64,000 bases of DNA from the NCBI RefSeq assembly GCF_040939125.1, contig NZ_CP162495.1, positions 868,001 to 932,000 of the forward strand, written 5' to 3'. The position numbers and the translations under genes were made by a program. This DNA comes from Clostridium sp. BJN0013. Lineage in GTDB: Bacteria > Bacillota > Clostridia > Clostridiales > Clostridiaceae. Below the pieces are notes generated by a model that did no database searches, had not been told where the DNA came from, and was given only the letters and a program-made list of their open reading frames with translations. Positions 36,177 through 46,129 of this stretch are shown here, piece by piece. Positions within the stretch are counted from its first letter, which is position 1; the number at the start of each line of letters is the position of its first letter.

Positions 36177-37109
36177 CTATTTTAAACTAGTATAAATTAT
36201 CTCTAAATTATTTTTCATACTTTCAATGTAGTTTTTGTTATCCTCTTTACTTTCAAGTGTATATATTTTTTCGACCTTGGCGCCTATTTCATTGGCCAGG
36301 GTGGTAGATACTTTAGGACTTACCATGTCTTCCATAAATATAGTTGTTATTTTATCTTGTTTGCAGTAATCTATCAGTTCTTTTAATTTTTTTGTAGAAG
36401 GTTCTCCTTCTGCAAATATATTTTCTACACTGTTTTGATTCAGACCATAATCTCTACAGAGGTATGCAAAGGCAGCATGGCCTGTTACAAAATTTTTGTT
36501 TTTCACGGTTTCAAATTTTTTAGTATATTCATTATGGAGATCCTTTAGTTGTTTTGAAAATTCATCATAATTTTTTTCATAGAATTCTTTATTTGAAGGG
36601 TCCACTTTAACTAAAGCATCTTTGATATTTTTGGATTCAACTTCTGCACCCTTTAAACTAATCCAAATATGAGGATCATATTCCCCATGTTCTTTTATTT
36701 CTTCAGCGTCAGTATTTTTGATGGGATTTGAGTCCTTTGAAGCATTTACTACAACTAAATTTTTATTATCAATAGATTTTAAAATCTTGTCTGTCCAGGA
36801 TTCCATGCCTAGTCCATTGTATATAAATACATTGGCATTGCTTAAATTCTTAAGACTTTCTGTAGTTGGTTCAAAATCGTGAGGTTCCGTTCCATTAGGA
36901 ACTATTGTAGTAATGGCAATTTTATCTTTTCCAATAGCTGAAGCAAATTCTTTCATGGCATTAAAGGATACTACAACTTTTATTTTGGATTGGGAGTTTG
37001 TATTAGTAGTTTCAGCCGTTTTGCTGCTGCAGCCGGCAAAAATAAACATGAAAGAAGTAATTAGAAAAGAGCATAATACTATTTTGCATATCTTGTATTT
37101 TTTACACAC
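36177..37109 (-). CDS. znuA: Zinc/metal ABC transporter substrate-binding lipoprotein (ZnuA/AdcA-like)
   Basis: About 310 residues. Signal peptide with lipobox FAGC near residue 30. Cluster A-I metal-binding features: VVVSFNAMKEFASAIGKDKI, the NGTEPHDFEP His, a short His/acid-rich stretch (EEIKEHGEYDPHIWISLKG), TGHAAFAYL and the terminal EDMVSPKVSTTLANE. No transporter partner genes are adjacent, so it is an orphan binding protein. GTG 37121 is in frame but overlaps the ribosome site; GTG 37109 has AAGGAG 11 bp upstream and is preferred. It is preceded by a palindromic operator and a textbook promoter. Confidence 0.88.
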   Translation of the reverse strand: MCKKYKICKIVLCSFLITSFMFIFAGCSSKTAETTNTNSQSKIKVVVSFNAMKEFASAIGKDKIAITTIVPNGTEPHDFEPTTESLKNLSNANVFIYNGLGMESWTDKILKSIDNKNLVVVNASKDSNPIKNTDAEEIKEHGEYDPHIWISLKGAEVESKNIKDALVKVDPSNKEFYEKNYDEFSKQLKDLHNEYTKKFETVKNKNFVTGHAAFAYLCRDYGLNQNSVENIFAEGEPSTKKLKELIDYCKQDKITTIFMEDMVSPKVSTTLANEIGAKVEKIYTLESKEDNKNYIESMKNNLEIIYTSLK

Positions 37110-37134
37110 TTGTATTTCCACTCCTTAAAAAATG

Positions 37135-37167
37135 ATATTTAGATGCAAATGGTTTGCATCTAAATAT
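37135..37167. promoter_or_regulatory. 33-bp perfect palindromic operator upstream of znuA-like gene
   Basis: ATATTTAGATGCAAA (37135-37149) and TTTGCATCTAAATAT (37153-37167) are 15-bp perfect arms with a TGG spacer. It overlaps the expected transcription start, just downstream of the -10 box. This is the position of a metalloregulator repressor site. The sequence does not match the Zur or AdcR consensus I know. Confidence 0.85.
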
Positions 37168-37196
37168 ATAATACTTAATAAAAAAGATATTGTCAA
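37168..37196 (-). promoter_or_regulatory. Sigma-A-type promoter of the znuA-like gene
   Basis: On the minus strand TTGACA (37196-37191) and TATTAT (37173-37168) are separated by exactly 17 bp. The -35 is a perfect consensus. The operator palindrome begins right after the -10 box. Confidence 0.85.
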
Positions 37197-37305
37197 TCAT
37201 ATAGAATATTATTACAATTGGAGATGAATCACTTGATTTTTTTGTGATATAATAAAAGAAATAAGAAAATAGTAAAATATTATTAAAAGGAGTGAGCATT
37301 CATAA

Positions 37306-37432
37306 TTGAATGATGATATACGTTGGAAACAAAGATTTTCTAATTATAATAAAGCTGTATTTCACTCATTTAAATCATGAAGAATTAAAAAAGCACATAG
37401 AGCGAGTTGGAAAAGTAATTTATGAAAAGTAG
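37306..37432 (+). pseudogene. Deletion remnant of a second hepT-mntA pair
   Basis: TTG 37306 opens LNDDIRWKQRFSNYNKAV, matching the HepT N-terminus at 20779 (KDIRWRQRFVNFEKSY). About 60 bp later a different frame reads NHEELKKHIERVGKVIYEK with a stop at 37430-37432, matching the MntA C-terminus (EELKKHIDNVGKTIYKR). The whole middle of both genes is gone. The ribosome site AAAAGGAGTGAGC survives. Confidence 0.8.
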
Positions 37433-37466
37433 CTATCACTGCAAGTAGTAATAGCTGCTTTTAAAA

Positions 37467-38816
<1,350 letters not shown>

Positions 38817-38888
38817 TTAGCAGTAGTTTTAATTATAGTAAAAAAAAGCAATTTATACAACATAAAACTGAAAATTAATTTATAAAAA

Positions 38889-39620
38889 TCATATATCTTT
38901 TTTATTGAATTCATATACACCAACAATTATAAAAATAACAAATACTGCCAGGGATATTATATACATATAATTGGGGTAGGGAAAATTTAAATTTGAACCA
39001 TTTAAAAGTGCCCTTCCAGGATAAGCCCAGGGAAATAATATCCAGTATCTGGTGTTGTTTATAAGTACTGATGGAAGAGAAAATACCACTCCCACTCCTA
39101 AAGGAACTGCAATGTTTTCAAATTTCATGGTCAAGTAGTATTGAATTGCTATAACAGGAAGTGAAGCTATAAAGCACAACAGGGGAGAATATATAATCTC
39201 TTTTGGCATACTCTCATTATTGGGTGCTGCAATTATTCCTGCAGCAATTATAAGTAGAGTAAAGATAAAAAGATTCAAAAGTACCATACCACAGCCTATA
39301 AATAGTTTTGATATGTATATATCACTTCTTTTTACAGGTAATGCAAGTATTCTTTTAAAGTTATCTCCACTGTTTTCTATTCTCACTAAAACTGCAACTA
39401 AAATAGTAATAAACAAAACTATGAGAAATAGTCCATAAAACATGGAACTTTGAGTGTATATCTGCTGCCATATGTTCTGACCTTTTGATGTGAAGAGATC
39501 TTTGTATCTTAGGAAATTTCCAAAACCTAGGATTACGAAGAATAAAGGCAAAAACATAACTATGCCCAGTATTTTTGAATGTTTTAATTTTAATAATTCC
39601 ACTTTATATATATTCTTCAT
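38889..39620 (-). CDS. ABC-2 permease, second subunit (lantibiotic/bacitracin-resistance type)
   Basis: About 243 residues with six membrane spans. KNIYKVELLKLKHSKILGIV at the start and an early LVRIENSGDNFKRILALPVK segment are typical of LanE/G and BcrB-like permeases. ATG 39620 with AGGTGGTGTATAAA upstream is chosen over upstream in-frame GTG codons. It is the last of three genes: ATPase 40391, permease 39633, permease 38889. Together they likely export or protect against a peptide antibiotic. Confidence 0.85.
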   Translation of the reverse strand: MKNIYKVELLKLKHSKILGIVMFLPLFFVILGFGNFLRYKDLFTSKGQNIWQQIYTQSSMFYGLFLIVLFITILVAVLVRIENSGDNFKRILALPVKRSDIYISKLFIGCGMVLLNLFIFTLLIIAAGIIAAPNNESMPKEIIYSPLLCFIASLPVIAIQYYLTMKFENIAVPLGVGVVFSLPSVLINNTRYWILFPWAYPGRALLNGSNLNFPYPNYMYIISLAVFVIFIIVGVYEFNKKDI

Positions 39621-39632
39621 TTTATACACCAC

Positions 39633-40394
39633 CTATTTTATATCCCTTCTATTAAATTCTAAAATTCCTATGATAAGCCATAATATACCTGAGATTGCTC
39701 CAAAAATGGCAGCGATATAGGCATCATTCATGTCCCCTAAGGGAAGTGATCTTAAAACACAGGAAAATGGATTTATATTTCCAAGTATCTTACTCTGTGC
39801 AAGCAGATATGATCCTATAGTACCTGCAAATCCTATGGCAGCGGCAACTAAGGAATTTTTGATGTAACAGCTTATAAACTGCTGGAAACTTACTACTCCT
39901 GAGACTGCAGCAATTTCCAGAAGTACATATTTAAAAATCAATGCAGAATTTCCTTCAATTCCAAAGAACTTTTTTATAAGTATTACAAAAATCCCATTTA
40001 AAGCTATCAAAGCAACTGATGCTGTAAATACTATGATCCATTTAGATAGATAAATTTTCATTCTTTTTACAGGTCTTGCCACTATTTGTTTCCAGGTATT
40101 TTCACTGTATTCCATGTAGTTTACAATAAAAGCTATTATTACCACAGATAAATTTAAAAGTATGGACCACAATGTAGATAAATGATTTTCATAAAGCAGA
40201 ACATCCATTTTATTATAAATTCCTATTTGGGCTAATTCCTTTATTCGACTGCTTTCCATTAAATAATCATATCTTAGATGAAGATCTATAAATAAAAGAA
40301 TAGATGAAAATACCGGAATAAAAAATACACCTTTCCACAATAGAGATCTTTTATACTTTGCCAATTCAGATTTTAAAACACATATAAAGCTCAT
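39633..40394 (-). CDS. ABC-2 permease, first subunit (lantibiotic/bacitracin-resistance type)
   Basis: 253 residues with about six membrane spans. VLKSELAKYKRSLLWKGVFF and MEYSENTWKQIVARPVKRMK correspond to the LanE/BcrB N-terminal and first cytoplasmic loop; ENTWK...PV-R is characteristic. It overlaps the ATPase gene by 4 bp and is paired with a paralogous permease downstream. Such two-permease systems (LanFEG-like) give immunity to lantibiotics. Confidence 0.87.
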   Translation of the reverse strand: MSFICVLKSELAKYKRSLLWKGVFFIPVFSSILLFIDLHLRYDYLMESSRIKELAQIGIYNKMDVLLYENHLSTLWSILLNLSVVIIAFIVNYMEYSENTWKQIVARPVKRMKIYLSKWIIVFTASVALIALNGIFVILIKKFFGIEGNSALIFKYVLLEIAAVSGVVSFQQFISCYIKNSLVAAAIGFAGTIGSYLLAQSKILGNINPFSCVLRSLPLGDMNDAYIAAIFGAISGILWLIIGILEFNRRDIK

Positions 40395-41302
40395 ATATTT
40401 TTTCCCCCTTCAGTGAGATCAAGAAATATTTCTTCAAGAGATTTTTGTACTTCTATAAATTTAAATACTCTGTTGTCATTTAATATTAACTGCTTTAAAA
40501 TTTCATAAGGTTCCACTTCCAGGGGTTTTACGAAAATATCATCGTCTTTTATTTTGTATTTATAGCCATAATCATTCAATGTATGGGCTGCTTTTTTCAA
40601 GTCCTTTACTCCTATACAGATCTCGCCTTTGCTTCTTGAATGAAGTTCTTCAAGAGTACCTTGAAACAACATATTCCCTCTGTTTATGATACCTATGTCA
40701 TCTGCTGTAAGTTCAATTTCACTTAAATTATGGCTGGATATAATTACTGTCATATTATAAATTTTAGGAAGATTTTTTATAAGCTCCCTTATTTCATGAA
40801 TTCCAGAGGGGTCAAGTCCATTGGTAGGCTCATCTAATATTAAAAGTTCCGGCTTTGATATAAGTGCCTGGGCGATTCCAAGTCTTTGCTTCATTCCAAG
40901 AGAAAATTTTTTGCATTGTCTGTTTTTCCATTCAGTAAGTTTTACAAAATCTAAAACTTCATCAATGTATTTATAATCAAGTTCCAAAAGTTTTGCTGTT
41001 ACCTCTAGATTTTCATAGGCAGTTAAATTTCCATAATAGGAGGGGGATTCAACCAGAGAGCCAATTTTTCTCAAAATGGTCAGTCTATTTTCCTTTAAAT
41101 TTTTATCAAATATTTTAATTTGTCCTTTTGTAGGCGTTATAAGTCCCAGGAGCATTCTTATGGTTGTAGATTTTCCAGCACCGTTTGGCCCCAGAAATCC
41201 ATATACCCTACCTTTTTTTACTGTAAGGCTCAGCTTGTCTACTGCCTTAAAACCTTTAAATTCCTTGGTTAAGTTTTTAGTTTCTATAATTTTTTCTGAC
41301 AT
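40391..41302 (-). CDS. ABC transporter ATP-binding protein (BcrA/LanF type)
   Basis: 303 residues. Walker A GPNGAGKSTTIRMLLGL, signature FSLGMKQRLGIAQALI, Walker B LLILDEPTNGLDPSG, followed by the E/H-loop ISSHNLSEIE. The about 75-residue C-terminal extension is usual for BcrA/LanF. It drives the two ABC-2 permeases downstream. Start ATG follows AAAGGAGGAAAAAATA. It is divergent from a two-component system starting at 41464, and the shared 160-bp region has response-regulator-like direct repeats. Confidence 0.92.
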   Translation of the reverse strand: MSEKIIETKNLTKEFKGFKAVDKLSLTVKKGRVYGFLGPNGAGKSTTIRMLLGLITPTKGQIKIFDKNLKENRLTILRKIGSLVESPSYYGNLTAYENLEVTAKLLELDYKYIDEVLDFVKLTEWKNRQCKKFSLGMKQRLGIAQALISKPELLILDEPTNGLDPSGIHEIRELIKNLPKIYNMTVIISSHNLSEIELTADDIGIINRGNMLFQGTLEELHSRSKGEICIGVKDLKKAAHTLNDYGYKYKIKDDDIFVKPLEVEPYEILKQLILNDNRVFKFIEVQKSLEEIFLDLTEGGKNI

Positions 41303-41368
41303 TATTTTTTCCTCCTTTAATTCATTGTGAGTTTATAATATAAGTTCAAACTTAAGTTCTGCTTATAG

Positions 41369-41387
41369 GAACCTTATGAGAACCTTA
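41369..41387. promoter_or_regulatory. Direct repeat, probable response-regulator box
   Basis: GAACCTTA occurs at 41369-41376 and 41380-41387, an 11-bp period that is typical of OmpR-family dimers. It lies between the divergent ABC transporter and the regulator gene. AAGTTC motifs adjoin it. Confidence 0.7.
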
Positions 41388-41463
41388 AAATTTTGATGTG
41401 TAAATCAAAAATATTAAATAATGTTATAATTGAGGCAGATAATATTCATATTGGAGGGCTAAT

Positions 41464-42183
41464 ATGTATGATGAAATTTTAGATAAAAAAATTCTTTTAA
41501 TTGATGATGAAATAGAATTGTTGAAGCTTATGGAGACAGTTCTCAGAAAAGAAGGCTTCAAGAGGATATTTAAAGCTTTAAAGGGTATGGATGGAATAAA
41601 TTTATGTAAAAATGAAAAACCTGATATAGTAGTTTTAGATGTTATGATGGAGGATATGGATGGTTTTGAAGTTTGTAAAGCCATAAGAGAATTTTCTTAT
41701 GTACCTGTTGTTTTTTTATCTGCCAGAGGTGACCATATAGATAAAATACTGGCTCTTGGATTGGGAGCAGATGATTATGTGACAAAACCTTTCAGCCCTA
41801 AAGAAGTCGTATTTAGAATTAAAGCCCACTTAAGGAGAAATATATACATAAAAAATGAACTCACCATGAAAAAGGAGAAAATATGCTTTGGAGATTTAAT
41901 TATTGATTTTCAAAAGGGAGAAGTGTTAAAGAGCGGCAAAAATGTTACACTTACCCCTAAAGAGTATCATCTTTTATGTTATATGGTGCAAAATGCCAAT
42001 CAGATATTGACAAAGGAGATGATATGTGATGAGGTGTGGAATGATAATTATGAAGGATATGACAATACCATAATGGTTCATATGAGAAAGCTCAGACAAA
42101 AATTAGAAAGTAATCCCTCAAAGCCCCAATATATAGTTACCGTAAAGGGACTGGGATATAAGTTTAATATTCCCCAAAATTAA
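41464..42183 (+). CDS. OmpR-family response regulator
   Basis: 239 residues. The receiver domain has IDDEIELLKLMETVLRKEGF, the phospho-acceptor in VVLDVMMEDMDGFEV, and the Lys of DYVTKPFSPKEV. The C-terminal winged helix has LTPKEYHLLCYMVQN and HMRKLRQKLE with VKGLGYKF. It probably activates the divergent lantibiotic-type transporter with its kinase partner 26 bp downstream. Start ATG follows TTGGAGGGCTAAT. Confidence 0.93.
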   Translation: MYDEILDKKILLIDDEIELLKLMETVLRKEGFKRIFKALKGMDGINLCKNEKPDIVVLDVMMEDMDGFEVCKAIREFSYVPVVFLSARGDHIDKILALGLGADDYVTKPFSPKEVVFRIKAHLRRNIYIKNELTMKKEKICFGDLIIDFQKGEVLKSGKNVTLTPKEYHLLCYMVQNANQILTKEMICDEVWNDNYEGYDNTIMVHMRKLRQKLESNPSKPQYIVTVKGLGYKFNIPQN

Positions 42184-42209
42184 CATTTTTTATTTAGAGG
42201 TAGCAGCTT

Positions 42210-43622
42210 ATGAAATTTATGAACAAAATTAAAACCAATTGGAGCCTTACAACAAAATTTTTAGTAACTCTGGTATTTATAATTATGATAGAGTTTATTG
42301 TAGTTATGTTTGTATGGAGAAGCGCTATTATATACACCAAAAATAATTTGCCAGGATTTAATCCTGAAAAGTTTACATGGACTTTTTCAAAATATATAGA
42401 TATTGAAGATAATAAGCCTGTTTTGAATGAAGAAGGTAAAAGTGAGCTTGTAAAAAATAAAGCCTGGATTCAAATAATAGATGAAAGTTTTAAGGAAATG
42501 TATTCTTTTAAAAAGCCACAGGAGGTACCAAAGGTATACATTCCCATAAAAATGGCCCATATTTATAAATATGACATAGCCAATTATTCTATATTTATAA
42601 GTGAAAAAGAATATGATAATGAAAGTTTTACATATATTATAGGTTTTCCTACCTGGCGTATAGCAAAACACACTGTTATTTTCAATCCAACTGCACTTAG
42701 AAATTTTTTTGGAGGAGGGTTTATTGTACTTTTAGCTGTAAATGTTATTATTGCAGTGATTGCCTCTTATTTTATATTTGGAAAAAGAATGGGAAGGCCT
42801 CTTGAAACTATTATTAACAGTATAAATGAGCTTTCCAGGGGACATTATGAAACTAATCATGTGGAACAGGGGGTTTATAAAAATGTATTTGCCAATTTAA
42901 ATAATTTAGGCAAAACTCTTAAAGAAAATAAAAATAAAAGAGAAGAAATGGAAAAGATGAGGGAGAACTGGATTTCCTCCATATCCCATGATGTAAAAAC
43001 CCCCCTGTCTTCTATAAAAGGATATGCTGAAATAATGAAAGATTCTGATTACACTTTTTCACAGGATGAAATTTTAGAGTATTCAAAAATAATATACGAT
43101 AAATCTTCCTATATTCAGGGGTTAGTTGAAGATTTGAATCTCACTTATAAATTGAAAAACAGGATCATACCCTTAAAAAAAGAAAGTGTAAATGTGGTGG
43201 CACTTATTCAAAATATAATTGTGGAAATTTTAAATCACCCTCTATATTCAAATAGAAATATAAATATTTATTTTGAAAGAGAAAATATAAATATTTTCAC
43301 AGATAAAAATCTATTTAAAAGGGCCATCTCCAATTTGATTTTTAATGCCATAATACATAATCCACAGGAAGTTAGGGTGGATGTTTCAGTTTATGAAAAA
43401 GATAGAGTTCATATTTTAATAAAAGATAATGGCAGGGGAATATCCCAGAATGATTTAAAATACATTTTTGAAAGATATTACAGAGGCACAAATACCAATG
43501 TTTCTGTTGAAGGTTCTGGACTTGGAATGGCCATATCCAAACAGATAATAGATGCCCAGGGAGGCAGTATAAATGTAGAGAGTACTTTAGGCAAGGGTAC
43601 CAATATAGATATAGTACTGTAG
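42210..43622 (+). CDS. Sensor histidine kinase
   Basis: 470 residues. A first membrane span at about 20-42, an outside domain of about 130 residues, a second span at about 170-192, then HAMP (GRPLETIINSINELSRGHYE). The dimerisation domain carries the phospho-His in SISHDVKTPLSSIKGYAE, and the ATPase has N, G1 and G2 boxes (DNGRGISQNDLKYIF, GSGLGMAI). It forms a two-component pair with the regulator just upstream. Input unknown; the neighbour suggests a cell-envelope-active peptide. Confidence 0.92.
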   Translation: MKFMNKIKTNWSLTTKFLVTLVFIIMIEFIVVMFVWRSAIIYTKNNLPGFNPEKFTWTFSKYIDIEDNKPVLNEEGKSELVKNKAWIQIIDESFKEMYSFKKPQEVPKVYIPIKMAHIYKYDIANYSIFISEKEYDNESFTYIIGFPTWRIAKHTVIFNPTALRNFFGGGFIVLLAVNVIIAVIASYFIFGKRMGRPLETIINSINELSRGHYETNHVEQGVYKNVFANLNNLGKTLKENKNKREEMEKMRENWISSISHDVKTPLSSIKGYAEIMKDSDYTFSQDEILEYSKIIYDKSSYIQGLVEDLNLTYKLKNRIIPLKKESVNVVALIQNIIVEILNHPLYSNRNINIYFERENINIFTDKNLFKRAISNLIFNAIIHNPQEVRVDVSVYEKDRVHILIKDNGRGISQNDLKYIFERYYRGTNTNVSVEGSGLGMAISKQIIDAQGGSINVESTLGKGTNIDIVL

Positions 43623-43644
43623 TAAAAATGAAAGGAAAATTCAT

Positions 43645-44334
43645 ATGAAAAAAATACTTATAGTAGAAGATAATATAGCTTTAAGTACAGGTCTCAGTTT
43701 TGATTTGGAGAGGGAGGGTTATAAGGTTGATACAGTTTGTAGTTCCGGCCAGGCAAGAGAAGCTGTAAGGGAAACTGAATTTGATTTAATTGTACTGGAT
43801 ATAAATCTTCCAGATGGCAGTGGTTTTGAACTCTGCAGATGGATAAAAGAATTAAGAGACATTCCACTTATATTTCTCACTGCCTGTGATATGGAAAAGG
43901 ATACTATAAAAGGTTTTGAATTAGGTGCCGATGATTACATAACCAAGCCTTTTAGCATGGGGATTTTTAGAAGGCGTGTGGCAGCCGTATTAAAACGCTG
44001 TGAAAAAGAGAACATAGGGAATATTTACAATGATGGATATCTTATGGTTGATTTTGATAAATTGATGGTAATTAGAGAAAATAAAACATTTATGCTTACA
44101 TCTTCTGAGTATAGGCTTATGAAAATTTTTGTTGCCAACAGCGGCAAGGTTCTCACAAGACAAATTTTATTGCAGAAACTTTGGGATAATGATGGAAACT
44201 TTGTTGATGAACATGCTCTAACGGTTAATGTAAACCGTCTTAGAAATAAAATAGAAAATAAAGGTCATAAATATATTAAAACTGTCTATGGGATGGGTTA
44301 TATGTGGGTAGGTGAAAAATGCAATGTTTTATAA
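43645..44334 (+). CDS. OmpR-family response regulator (BceR/VirR-like)
   Basis: 229 residues. Receiver with VEDNIALSTGLSFDLEREGY, phospho-Asp in IVLDINLPDGSGFEL, and DDYITKPFSM. The winged helix ends HALTVNVNRLRNKIE and YGMGYMWVGE. It precedes and overlaps the kinase gene, and the FtsX-type exporter follows. The arrangement is that of BceRS-AB systems, which sense and pump antimicrobial peptides. Start ATG follows AAAGGAAAATTCAT. Confidence 0.92.
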   Translation: MKKILIVEDNIALSTGLSFDLEREGYKVDTVCSSGQAREAVRETEFDLIVLDINLPDGSGFELCRWIKELRDIPLIFLTACDMEKDTIKGFELGADDYITKPFSMGIFRRRVAAVLKRCEKENIGNIYNDGYLMVDFDKLMVIRENKTFMLTSSEYRLMKIFVANSGKVLTRQILLQKLWDNDGNFVDEHALTVNVNRLRNKIENKGHKYIKTVYGMGYMWVGEKCNVL

Positions 44335-45352
44335 ATCTTCTTCAAAGGGTATTTATATAAGCTGGGCAGCATCATGGATTTTTACCTTTATATGTTTTTG
44401 CTGTGTTACATTCCAGATAACAGAAAAATGGAGTCTGCGTCTTTTACTTCTTGGATTTGCAGGTCTTTTTCAGTTTATAGCCCTGTTGGCTGTGGCTGCC
44501 CTTAGAAGAAAAATTGTATATTTTTCTGAATCCATGAGTGTGTGTCTGGATAATATGATAAAAGGCAGTGAAGAGGTGCACTTTAATTTGGAAACAGAAA
44601 CCTTAATGGCAAAACTCCAGATAAAATTAAAGCGTCTTTATGACATCATGGAAAATAACAGCAATAAAAATATAAGTGAGAAAACAGCCATACAAAGATT
44701 GGTATCTGATATCTCCCACCAGGTGAAAACCCCCATTGCCAACATAAAAATGTATAATACTATTTTAAGAGAGCGTTCAATGTCCTGGAAAAAGCAGCAG
44801 GAGTTTTTAAAGTCTTGCGATATCCAGATAAACAAACTGGATTTTCTCCTGCAGTCCATGGTTAAAATGTCCCGCTTGGAAACAGGAGTTCTTCAAATAT
44901 GTCCAAAACTGTATCCTATTTATGATACATTGGCAGAGGCATTAGGAGGAGTGCTTGTAAATGCAGAGAAGAAGAATATCCATATTTCAGTACAATGTGA
45001 TCCACTGCTGGTTGTTAACCATGATAAAAAATGGACAAGTGAAGCTCTCTATAATATTTTAGATAATGCAGTAAAGTATACAGAGAAGGGGGGCAGTATA
45101 GAAATAAAAGCAGATAAATGGGAATTTTATACAAAAATAGATATTAAGGATACAGGAAAAGGAATTTGTGAAAAGAACCAGGGGGCAATTTTTAAAAGAT
45201 TTTACCGTGAGCCGGAGGTTCATGACGAAGAGGGCATTGGCATCGGACTTTATCTTTCCCGTGAAATTATTACCATGCAGAAAGGGTATATTCAGGTGAA
45301 ATCTAAGCCTGGTTATGGCTCTATTTTTTCTGTTTTTATTCCAAATCACTAA
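44324..45352 (+). CDS. BceS-like sensor histidine kinase
   Basis: About 342 residues. Two close membrane spans at about 12-32 and 38-56 have almost no outside loop, the hallmark of intramembrane-sensing kinases. The phospho-His is in VSDISHQVKTPIANIKMYN, and the ATPase has LDNAVKYTEKGGSIEI and GIGIGLYLSREI. GTG 44312 is in frame; ATG 44324 is preferred because GGTAGG lies about 12 bp upstream. It overlaps the regulator by 11 bp. Such kinases are usually controlled by the adjacent ABC transporter. Confidence 0.9.
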   Translation: MFYKSSSKGIYISWAASWIFTFICFCCVTFQITEKWSLRLLLLGFAGLFQFIALLAVAALRRKIVYFSESMSVCLDNMIKGSEEVHFNLETETLMAKLQIKLKRLYDIMENNSNKNISEKTAIQRLVSDISHQVKTPIANIKMYNTILRERSMSWKKQQEFLKSCDIQINKLDFLLQSMVKMSRLETGVLQICPKLYPIYDTLAEALGGVLVNAEKKNIHISVQCDPLLVVNHDKKWTSEALYNILDNAVKYTEKGGSIEIKADKWEFYTKIDIKDTGKGICEKNQGAIFKRFYREPEVHDEEGIGIGLYLSREIITMQKGYIQVKSKPGYGSIFSVFIPNH

Positions 45353-45384
45353 AAAATTAAAATCTCTCAAAATTGTGAGTTTTC

Positions 45385-45417
45385 AGAGACATTTTAGAGA
45401 CATTGGCATTTTATAAT
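45385..45417 (+). promoter_or_regulatory. Direct-repeat box and -10 element of the exporter operon
   Basis: AGAGACAT occurs at 45385-45392 and 45396-45403, an 11-bp period, followed 8 bp later by TATAAT (45412-45417). No good -35 hexamer is present, as expected for an activated promoter. It matches the layout at 41369-41387. Confidence 0.75.
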
Positions 45418-45448
45418 TGAGGCAGTAAAGAGAAAGAAGGTGTAATTT

Positions 45449-46126
45449 GTGAATGCTGTTGTACAAATTTCAGATTTAAAAAAATATTATGGCAGAGAAC
45501 CTAATCTTGTGAAAGCCTTGGATGGCATAAATCTATGTGTGGAATCCGGAGAATTTATTACCATTGTCGGTACATCGGGAAGTGGAAAATCTACTCTGCT
45601 GCACATGATGGGAGGTCTTGATAAACCAACTTGTGGCAGTGTCATAATTGAGGGCAGGGAATTATCTAAAATGAATGATGAGGATCTCACTATTTTCAGG
45701 AGAAGACAAATTGGCTTTGTTTTTCAAAATTATAATCTGGTTCCTATTTTGAATGTGTATGAAAATATTGTGCTGCCTGTTGAATTGGATGGAAACAAGG
45801 TGGATAGGGATTATGTGGACAAGGTTATTTCCATGCTTCATTTGGAGGATAAGTTAAATAGTCTGCCAAACAACCTTTCAGGAGGTCAGCAGCAGAGGGT
45901 AGCCATTGCACGGGCCCTTGTAAGCAAACCTGCCATTATTCTTGCAGATGAGCCTACGGGAAACCTGGACAGCCGCACCAGCCAGGAAGTAATGGGGCTT
46001 TTAAACATGAGTAACAATGAGTTCCATCAAACTCTGGTGATGATAACTCACAATAGTGAAATTGCCCAGCTTGCCCATAGAATTATCCGTATTGAAGATG
46101 GAAAAATTATGGACAGGGAGGTGTGA
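45449..46126 (+). CDS. ABC exporter ATP-binding protein (BceA/SalX type)
   Basis: 225 residues. Walker [19 protein letters not shown], signature [16 protein letters not shown], Walker [36 protein letters not shown] is typical of the antimicrobial-peptide (MacB-related) ATPases. GTG start with GAAGGTGTAATTT upstream. It ends 3 bp before the permease start. It likely couples peptide sensing and removal with the BceS-like kinase. Confidence 0.92.
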   Translation: MNAVVQISDLKKYYGREPNLVKALDGINLCVESGEFITIVGTSGSGKSTLLHMMGGLDKPTCGSVIIEGRELSKMNDEDLTIFRRRQIGFVFQNYNLVPILNVYENIVLPVELDGNKVDRDYVDKVISMLHLEDKLNSLPNNLSGGQQQRVAIARALVSKPAIILADEPTGNLDSRTSQEVMGLLNMSNNEFHQTLVMITHNSEIAQLAHRIIRIEDGKIMDREV

Positions 46127-46129
46127 TGG

